The position numbers and the translations under genes were made by a program. From the NCBI GenBank assembly GCA_017462015.1, contig JAFTRX010000068.1, positions 1 to 54,786 of the forward strand: 54,786 bases of DNA. Reading direction: 5' to 3'. The notes beneath the pieces are model-generated. The model made no database searches. It was not told where the DNA came from and saw only the letters and a list, made by a program, of their open reading frames with translations. Origin of the DNA: Lentisphaeria bacterium. GTDB lineage: Bacteria; Verrucomicrobiota; Lentisphaeria; Victivallales; Victivallaceae. Every line of letters begins with the position of its first letter. Positions within the stretch are counted from its first letter, which is position 1. Of this stretch, positions 48,458 to 54,786 are shown in pieces.

Positions 48458-50854
48458 TTAAAATTTCTGATAGACGAGGATGAATTTTGCCGGTGCAAGT
48501 TTGATGGTTTGCTTTCCTGCGGCAATTTTTTCTCCGGTGACGGCATTTACAGCGTTGCCGGAAAGATTCAGCGTGAAACTCTCATCATCCGGACTGGAGT
48601 AGTTGGCAATGTAGATCAACTCCTCTTTGCCGGAATTGAATCTGGTTGCGGCAACATTTTTGTTTCCGCAATCGAAACTCAGATCCGGTTTTCCCTCTTT
48701 CATCAACTGCGGATATTTGTCCAGAACCGCCAGCGCTTTTGCCATGCAGTAGAGCTGCAGCGGCGAGTGGAAATCATATATTCCGTAAATCATGACATTG
48801 CCGCCGTTCAAGATGTGTTCATAGACCAGATGTTCCATCTTTTCCGGAGCGCAATATCCGTAGGTTCCGGCAGTTACCCAGGCGGATACCACCCAGTTTT
48901 TGCGCAGTTTTTCATATTGACTGCGGATTCGCCGGTGGTTGACGTCGAACAATCCTGCGGTGTAGAGCGCCGGCATGGACATATTCAATATGCCGGGATA
49001 GTTGCTGTCGAAATCCCAGGTGTGGTGGTAGGCATTTTTGCGTTCCGCTTTCTGACCTGCGAAGACATCGTATTGACCGAAACGGAAATTTTTGACCGCA
49101 CCTTGAGAGTACGCATTTTTCATCATTCTGTAAAGTTCTTCTCCGCACTTGAGGACATACTCCTTCGGGCTCAAGCCGGAAGCTTTGATTTTTGGCGCGC
49201 AAACTTTACATTTGAGCAGATTTTCCGGATTTCCCCGGAGTGCTCTTCCCATCAGCTCGATATCAATGATGACCATATCCGGCTTGGATGCTCTGGCAAA
49301 CTCCGCAAGTTCCGCAAAGTGCTTTTGCAACACTTCTCCCCGGTAGGAGATGCAGAAATCTCTTGCTCCTTTGTAGGTGCACGGAATCTGTTTTGCCCAC
49401 GTCATCGTGTGCAGCGGGGAGTCCACTTGTATCACGTCCAGACCTGCGGCGCGCGCTTTGGCTGCTCTGGCAGCAGTTTTTGCCGGGGTGTACTCCTGCG
49501 GATCGGGGCGCCAGAATTTCCACCGGGTGGAAAAGAACGGCACTCCGTTAAAGCCGAAACGCTTGTAATCCCGGGGGAACTCCGGCCAGTAGTCACTGTA
49601 CATCTCCGGCATCCAGGTGATGCTGACCGATGCGGGGAGCCGGTTCTTGGGTGCGGCGGGGAAGTTCAGCACTTCGACGGGGACTGTAACTTGCGTAAAG
49701 TGCTCATGGCCGATGCGGACGGAAAACGTGGCAACAGCTCCTTTTTTGACGGGGCCGGTGGTGTAGAAAAAGAGGTAATTCAACGCTTTGTCAGTGCGCA
49801 TTTTACCGTGGCTGGTCTTCCACTCAAGTTTCTTACTTTGAGGGCGTTTGTCGTGCAGATAATAGTTGTTCTGTCCGTTTTTGCTTATCAGCGTGAACTT
49901 GAACTGATCGTTGAAAAGTTTGCTTTCCGTGTGGAGTTTGACATTTTCCGGCAGGTGGATATTGAAGCAATATTTGGTGTTGAGCCGTACTTTTTTTCCG
50001 TTCTTCACTGCGGCTTTGCGCAAATCGCGGAAAAAGAGTTTAGCCGGAGCAAACACTCCGTCCGCCGGGACATAGAGTTTGTCTGTCATCGGCCGCAGGA
50101 CGACGGCATCGCGGTGAGACAATCCGTTGCCGATGGTGAAGATTTCCCGGTTGGTCGGAGCAAATATGGCTTTTTCGGCGGCGATGTCGCGTTTTTCACC
50201 TTTTATAACTTCGATTTCGTCAAGGTAGTACATGAATCCTTCCGCCTTGACGATAACTCCGACATAGCGGGCGGAGATATTTCCGGCATCGATTTTAATG
50301 GAGACCCAGCGGTTGCGGTCTTCTTTGATCTTCAACGGTTGAGTTCCGCTGGTAATGGCATCTCTGCCATTGGAGGTGACTTTGGCAACAGCTCCTATGC
50401 GGTAGAAGTTTTTGCCGTCAACGCTGCCGACAAAGATGAATTCCCGCGGCAGTGAGAAGCGGTACATCGCCCGGGTGAAGGTCGCGGCGCGCAGCCTGAT
50501 TTCCCGGATGATTTCCGGTTTTTCCAGATCGACAGCCAACGGTATGCCGTGGATGATATCTCCGCTGCCCTTCCAGTGCCAGCCGACGGTATACTTGCTG
50601 AGCATCGTTTCTTTGCCGGTGTAATCTTTCTGACTTTCGTCAAAATAGTCGTTGTGACCGCTTTTTTGCGGTACACCCGGCGGCAGATTGCGCAAGCCGT
50701 CGGTAAGTTTGGATACGGCATTATCCTGAGGATTGTCCGGCTTGACGGCGTAAATAACCTTTTTTCCCAATGCCAGATTTACCGGCGCTCCACCGGCTGA
50801 CGCGGCAAAAATCACACTCGCGCAGACTGCTGAAAGAACAGAACGTGTCATCAT
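48458..50854 (-). CDS. Secreted GH-like protein with discoidin-like N-terminus
   Basis: A 798-residue protein. The ATG at 50854 begins a signal peptide (MMTRSVLSAVCASVIFAAS); the frame is open 19 codons further but that part overlaps the preceding gene. Residues about 25-230 look like an F5/8-type C (discoidin) domain (VNLALGKKVIYAV, REIRLRAATFTRAMYRFSLP, YVGVIVKAEGFMYYLDEIEV). A beta-sandwich and a TIM-barrel-like region follow (SITWMPEMYSDYWPEF; VIIDIELMGRALRG; HTWDFDSNYPG; ILNGGNVMIYGIYDFHSP), then a small C-terminal beta domain. I do not recognise a defined CAZy family. It lies 14 bases after the next GH-like gene in the operon. Confidence 0.6.
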   Translation of the reverse strand: MMTRSVLSAVCASVIFAASAGGAPVNLALGKKVIYAVKPDNPQDNAVSKLTDGLRNLPPGVPQKSGHNDYFDESQKDYTGKETMLSKYTVGWHWKGSGDIIHGIPLAVDLEKPEIIREIRLRAATFTRAMYRFSLPREFIFVGSVDGKNFYRIGAVAKVTSNGRDAITSGTQPLKIKEDRNRWVSIKIDAGNISARYVGVIVKAEGFMYYLDEIEVIKGEKRDIAAEKAIFAPTNREIFTIGNGLSHRDAVVLRPMTDKLYVPADGVFAPAKLFFRDLRKAAVKNGKKVRLNTKYCFNIHLPENVKLHTESKLFNDQFKFTLISKNGQNNYYLHDKRPQSKKLEWKTSHGKMRTDKALNYLFFYTTGPVKKGAVATFSVRIGHEHFTQVTVPVEVLNFPAAPKNRLPASVSITWMPEMYSDYWPEFPRDYKRFGFNGVPFFSTRWKFWRPDPQEYTPAKTAARAAKARAAGLDVIQVDSPLHTMTWAKQIPCTYKGARDFCISYRGEVLQKHFAELAEFARASKPDMVIIDIELMGRALRGNPENLLKCKVCAPKIKASGLSPKEYVLKCGEELYRMMKNAYSQGAVKNFRFGQYDVFAGQKAERKNAYHHTWDFDSNYPGILNMSMPALYTAGLFDVNHRRIRSQYEKLRKNWVVSAWVTAGTYGYCAPEKMEHLVYEHILNGGNVMIYGIYDFHSPLQLYCMAKALAVLDKYPQLMKEGKPDLSFDCGNKNVAATRFNSGKEELIYIANYSSPDDESFTLNLSGNAVNAVTGEKIAAGKQTIKLAPAKFILVYQKF

Positions 50855-50867
50855 GGATAAATCACCT

Positions 50868-53800
50868 TCACTTTTTTTCCAGCCGCACGAGCGCCGACAT
50901 ATATCCTTCAAGACGGAAGTTGCTGCCGGTAAGCTCTTTGCCCAGTTCCGGAGAGAAGTAATATTTGACCTTGTATCCAGCCGGGATATTCAGCGTGAAA
51001 TCCTGTGTATTTGGGGTCGGGTTGAGAATGGACATCAGAATACCGTTGGGATTTTTCCAGTAACTGCTGACCACAGCCGGATTGCTGCAGCCGGGCAGTT
51101 CACCGGCAGTGCGCTTCCAGTAGGGATGGAAGGTGCTGTTCTCCATGCCGAAATCAAATTGCCGGTAACGGACGGATAATTCGACTTTTTTGTTGATAAA
51201 ATTGGGATAAAGCATCAGATTGTGAGTCGTTACCAGTCCCATGATGTGCGATGCCACTTTGGGGCTGTTGATTTTTGCCTGGTCGCGGTACTGAGGCAGG
51301 AACATGCGGTCAGGGCCGAGGTTGACCGCGTTTTCGTAACGGAACTCATCCAGAGTGAGAAATTCCAGCGGATAGGTGAATTTGACACAGGGACTGCGAT
51401 ACTGTTCGCCCATCAATATGACGTTGGCAAAGGCTGAGGCGCTTCCGGATTGGGAACCGCCGGTGTGAGTGATGGTCAGCGATGCCGGATTGTTCAATCT
51501 CTGCGCGATGTAAATACGCTCCTGGAAAGTGCGGCAGGCAAAGACCGGATGGAACGTTTCTCCGTTTTCGATAAAAACATCACTGCCGAAACAGTCGTAG
51601 TAAACGCCGTCCCAGGCAAAATTTTTCAGGTGGTCGACAAAGTGATAAAGGTAGTAATCCTGCCAATCTTTGTCGGTCAGACGTGCTTTCCACGCCATGC
51701 CGCCCTTTTTCCGCAGATCGTATGCCCGGGCGGGGATGCCCTTCCAGCGTTTTTCAAAATAGCTCCATTCCGGGATGTTGTCCATGATATAGAAGGGGAA
51801 TTGATAGTAGAGCATCTTGCCTTTTTTGTTGGCGATGACCTTCCGGATGCGCTCCGGCTGGGCGGCCTGCGAAGTTGAACCGCAGTATTTGTAATGTCCG
51901 GAGGTGTGCCAGAGCAGATCGAGGTTTTTATATTTTCCCGCCCGGAAACGCAGATGTTTCCAATTTTCCTCTGCCGGACGGTAGGGGTAGGGCTGCAGGG
52001 CGAATTGGATTTTGTGAGTATTGCCCTTTTTCAGTTTCAGCGGCTCGGTCACGGTGTGGATGGTGATGGTATTTTTGTTGCGCACTTGCACCCAGCTTTT
52101 GGCGGATTTGCTTTTTGCCGGATAGATTTTGTCGATAAAGAGAGCAATGCCGCGATCTACATCACCAAGCTGCAGTTCATTGTAAAAAGTCCGGGTCTCC
52201 CAGGACGGGGTTTTGTTCAAATCAACTGCACCGATGGCAGTCCAGGAGTCATCACTGCGGTAGAGAAAGTCCGCACTTGCCACTTCCAGTTCCAGATCGC
52301 ACTGGTTCAGAGAGAATTCCGCATCGGCACAAATATCCAGTGTGTAATGGGCAAAACCTGTATAGTCAATTTTGCATGAGAGTGTTCCCTTCCAGTTTTT
52401 GCCCCGGCAGGAACCGGTAACAGCAGTGCGGGAAGCACCATCTTTCCACTGGAGAGAGGTGGTTTTCAGCAATTCTCCATTGACCCGGAGCTGAACCGGG
52501 CGTTTCAACAGTGCTTTGCCGGAAGAAAGTTCGCAGATGTTGGAAAGTTCCATTGCCGGAGTGAACGCAAAACGGTTGTTCCATGAGCTTATATCGTTAC
52601 CTTTCCGCTGAAGTTTTTTCCACGGGCGTGGGGGAGTGTCATTGTCCTTCAGCACGCCGATATTGTTTCTCCATACGGGGTTGCGGCAGATGACAAAAGT
52701 TTTTTTCGGGGTTTTCCGTATTTTGTTTTCATTCTGGAAGAGGAGCAGTTCAACGGTGTATTGACCATCTTTGAAATCCTTGAGCGGCAGGAGTGTCGGA
52801 GTCTGGTATTTTCCTGTGATTTTTTTGCCGTCAGAAAAGATATATTCCAACTTTTTTATACTTGCCTGCGCGATGTCAGCGGAGATCATATTGTTGACAG
52901 TCAAGGTCTCTTTGTCCGGATCTATGGTGACAGAACACTCGACGTTGCTGGCACTTTTACGGAAGCGGATGTGGTCAAGCTGGACAAACTCCTTTTCCGG
53001 CATCCGGCGCATATTGAGACCGATGTCCAGTTTGACTCCTTTGGGGGCAACGGTGAAGGTGTGGGAGAACTCCTTCCATTCTCCATTGGTCGCCCGGATG
53101 TGGTAGCGGGATTGTCCGACCGGTTTGCCTTTGGCATCTTTATAGAAGAAAATGATCATGCCGTTATTGGGATAACGGAAACTGCCGCTCGCCTTGAGAA
53201 ACGCAGAGAAAATATAACTGCATCCCGGAGTGACGGAGAGGTTTTCGATGTAAAGCGGATACTGCATGCGCTCTTTGTTGCCGGTGGCGCGGAAGAATGC
53301 TTCGCCGACTTTCGCTTCTTTCCACTCGTTGATGATCGTTCCGGTGTTGCGCATGATGAAGCGGTCAAAGACCAGATGGCGGTTGAATTGCCAGTCGTCA
53401 AAGGTCGTCTCAAAGGCGGTCAAATCCAGTTTGCCCTGAGGAGCCAGCCGCAGATGATCGATCCAGATTTGCTGTTTGGGTGAAGCTTTGACCATCCGCA
53501 ACCGCAATTCGGCACCGGTGGCGCCTTCCGGGATGGTGAAGTCAAAAATTCTGAAACTCCAGTTGCCGCCGGTACTGCCGACGCGGAAATAGACCGGCTT
53601 GATGGCAGGTTTGCCTTTGGCATTGTTAAAGAGGAGCATCGCCAGCATCCCGGCGCCGGAACCGGAGGTTTTGACATTGAAGGTGAGAGAATATTTTTCG
53701 CCGCCCTGCGCGGGGAATTTGTAAAAGTATATGTATTGGAAATTTTTACCGTTGCCCTTGGCGGTCAACGCGCCTTTTTCCATGCCTGCGCCCGGAGCCA

Positions 53801-53921
53801 GCGTGCCGCCGTCTGCCATTTTTCCCTTGATGGGGAGCGTGTCAAAGCGTTCAAACAAAGATACCTGAGTCGCGCATAACAGAAACGGCAACATCAAAAA
53901 TGCGGTGAAAAGCTGTTTCAT
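50868..53921 (-). CDS. Large secreted GH-like protein with two CBM-like domains
   Basis: A 1017-residue protein from the ATG at 53921 (MKQLFTAFLMLPFLLCATQ is a signal peptide; AAGGA upstream). Two carbohydrate-binding-like beta sandwiches occupy about residues 20-175 and 175-345 (QQIWIDHLRLAPQG and FVQLDHIRFRKS end each). A DUF6067-like catalytic part follows (NNRFAFTPAMELS; IQFALQPYPYRP; WDGVYYDCFGSDVF; HVGLV-like and GMENSTFHPYW segments), then a C-terminal beta domain with NPTPNTQDFTLNIPAGYK. The DUF6067 comparison is from memory and tentative. Second gene of the operon, 21 bases after a pseudopilin gene. Confidence 0.6.
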   Translation of the reverse strand: MKQLFTAFLMLPFLLCATQVSLFERFDTLPIKGKMADGGTLAPGAGMEKGALTAKGNGKNFQYIYFYKFPAQGGEKYSLTFNVKTSGSGAGMLAMLLFNNAKGKPAIKPVYFRVGSTGGNWSFRIFDFTIPEGATGAELRLRMVKASPKQQIWIDHLRLAPQGKLDLTAFETTFDDWQFNRHLVFDRFIMRNTGTIINEWKEAKVGEAFFRATGNKERMQYPLYIENLSVTPGCSYIFSAFLKASGSFRYPNNGMIIFFYKDAKGKPVGQSRYHIRATNGEWKEFSHTFTVAPKGVKLDIGLNMRRMPEKEFVQLDHIRFRKSASNVECSVTIDPDKETLTVNNMISADIAQASIKKLEYIFSDGKKITGKYQTPTLLPLKDFKDGQYTVELLLFQNENKIRKTPKKTFVICRNPVWRNNIGVLKDNDTPPRPWKKLQRKGNDISSWNNRFAFTPAMELSNICELSSGKALLKRPVQLRVNGELLKTTSLQWKDGASRTAVTGSCRGKNWKGTLSCKIDYTGFAHYTLDICADAEFSLNQCDLELEVASADFLYRSDDSWTAIGAVDLNKTPSWETRTFYNELQLGDVDRGIALFIDKIYPAKSKSAKSWVQVRNKNTITIHTVTEPLKLKKGNTHKIQFALQPYPYRPAEENWKHLRFRAGKYKNLDLLWHTSGHYKYCGSTSQAAQPERIRKVIANKKGKMLYYQFPFYIMDNIPEWSYFEKRWKGIPARAYDLRKKGGMAWKARLTDKDWQDYYLYHFVDHLKNFAWDGVYYDCFGSDVFIENGETFHPVFACRTFQERIYIAQRLNNPASLTITHTGGSQSGSASAFANVILMGEQYRSPCVKFTYPLEFLTLDEFRYENAVNLGPDRMFLPQYRDQAKINSPKVASHIMGLVTTHNLMLYPNFINKKVELSVRYRQFDFGMENSTFHPYWKRTAGELPGCSNPAVVSSYWKNPNGILMSILNPTPNTQDFTLNIPAGYKVKYYFSPELGKELTGSNFRLEGYMSALVRLEKK

Positions 53922-53942
53922 GGTCAATATTTCCTTCTCTTG

Positions 53943-54786
53943 TCAGTCTTTGTCTGTGATGTCGTAATTATCCCATGTCGCTTTCAGAGCGGCGTACGGA
54001 ACCACCTGCACTGAACCGTCGCACCGTCCGGTATTGCCGCGGGTTTTGGCTTGGTGGATGCTGTGGCACTGCCGGATGTGCATATACCAAGAGCTGTGGG
54101 TCGCGTTGCGGTAGGGCAGCAGATATGACCGGGAACCGCTGGGATTGAGTTCGCTGAAGGCGATTTTGTTGGATGGGTTGCGGATGCTGCCCAGTTTGAC
54201 GGTGCTGCGGATCTGTTTTTCTGCGGAATCGAGTTCCGTGTACAGCTGACCGTTGGCGGCATAGGTGATGTGACCGTGAGTTTTGAGTTTGTTCAAATCG
54301 GTTTCGTAAGATTTGTCAACTTCCGCCCCCGGGCAGGTGAACATCTGGGGAACATTGATATACTGCAGTGCCTGACCGGGCCAGAAACGGTTTTTCCGTG
54401 TCGTCCGCCAGTTGGAAATACCGGCGGAATCGTAAATGGAACCACCACCTTTAGCGGCGGTTCCGTCGCCGGTCTTGGGCGGACAGTGGAAGGGATGGTC
54501 ATTGTAATCTGAAGCATACAGCTGCATGGCGGAAGTCAGCTGTTTCAAGTTGGAACGGCAATTGCTTTCCTGTCCGCGCGCCCGCGCCTTCTGCAGCGCC
54601 GGAAGCAGCATCGCCGCCAGTATCGCAATTATTGCTATTACGACCAGCAGTTCTATTAAAGTGAAATGGGAGTGTGCGGGGGACAAGGAAAACTTTTTTT
54701 CACGGGAAAAAAAGTTTTCCCTTTCCCCCGCGCCCCCTTTCTCTTTCAAAAAAAGCGGGATGATTTTGCTCCAGTTTGTCGCAAAA
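53943..54786 (-). CDS. Pseudopilin-like protein carrying the hairpin module, 5' end outside the window
   Basis: At least 268 residues. The prepilin signal FTLIELLV and its helix are followed by [18 protein letters not shown], and the tail has a His-rich stretch followed by DGSVQVV (a loose H-X9-DG). Before the signal the protein reads [17 protein letters not shown], homologous to the insert of the pseudopilin at 47570. The only in-frame start in the window is a TTG at 54749 with no ribosome-binding site, and the frame stays open to the window edge, so the true start is probably beyond it. First visible gene of the operon with the two large GH-like genes. Confidence 0.85.
   Translation of the reverse strand, partial: FATNWSKIIPLFLKEKGGAGERENFFSREKKFSLSPAHSHFTLIELLVVIAIIAILAAMLLPALQKARARGQESNCRSNLKQLTSAMQLYASDYNDHPFHCPPKTGDGTAAKGGGSIYDSAGISNWRTTRKNRFWPGQALQYINVPQMFTCPGAEVDKSYETDLNKLKTHGHITYAANGQLYTELDSAEKQIRSTVKLGSIRNPSNKIAFSELNPSGSRSYLLPYRNATHSSWYMHIRQCHSIHQAKTRGNTGRCDGSVQVVPYAALKATWDNYDITDKD
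54676..54731 (-). repeat. Second copy of the hairpin module
   Basis: 26-base arms (54676-54701 and 54706-54731) with 24 matches close on the loop ACGG, the same loop as at 48275-48278. Further upstream on the coding strand (54732-54780) the sequence resembles the corresponding part of the first module (GCGACAAAC, GGAG, CAAAAT, TTGAAA in the same order). Confidence 0.75.

Overview
The window reads as a chromosomal segment of a Gram-negative bacterium of the PVC group, most probably Lentisphaerota (a Victivallis-like lineage). Three things point there. The order tRNA-Thr, tuf, rpmG, tRNA-Trp, secE, nusG, rplKAJL, rpoBC resembles the chlamydial/PVC arrangement. A Kdo and heptose lipopolysaccharide operon implies an outer membrane. 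Three pseudopilin-like proteins with FTLIELLV prepilin signals and H-X9-DG-type tails sit beside large secreted glycoside hydrolases, a pairing I associate with Lentisphaerota. This is recognition by eye; no database search was run.

Layout. 1-600: a minus-strand tRNA operon (Leu-CAG, Gly-TCC, Tyr-GTA) with its own promoter and terminator. 649-2310: a SulP anion transporter. 2570-8395: a tightly packed minus-strand envelope operon (degenerate HAD protein, one-helix membrane protein, heptose kinase, kdsA, kdsC, an oversized LptA/LptC-like protein). 8565-10604: an isolated GH67-like enzyme behind a promoter with a palindromic operator candidate. 10718-30536: the translation/transcription supercluster (tRNA-Leu-GAG, tRNA-Thr-GGT, tuf, rpmG, tRNA-Trp, secE, nusG, rplKAJL, rpoBC, rpsLG, fusA, rpsJ, rplCDWB, rpsS), closed by a strong terminator directly after rpsS, so the usual rplV-rpsC continuation is absent here. 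30696-31706: a CD225 protein and a DUF2752 protein. 31711-35876: dnaK, groES and groEL, with a sigma-54-type promoter and an array of GGCACA/TGTGCC repeats before dnaK.

35877 to the end is accessory carbohydrate metabolism. An AraC-type regulator diverges from a GH42-like enzyme, a pseudopilin and a DUF4838-type GH. An UlaG-like metallo-hydrolase and an IclR regulator diverge from a catabolic operon (GH16-like, enolase-superfamily sugar-acid dehydratase, SDR). Finally a minus-strand operon runs pseudopilin, two large secreted GH-like proteins, pseudopilin.

The most unusual signals are: (i) a hairpin-bearing module inserted exactly in frame (59 codons) into the prepilin signal of one pseudopilin gene and present again, in the same reading frame, in a second pseudopilin gene 6.4 kb away; (ii) the sigma-54/enhancer-like architecture in front of dnaK; (iii) a natural Asn at the rifampicin-pocket His position of RpoB; (iv) IS-end-like repeats in the rplL-rpoB spacer and behind groEL.
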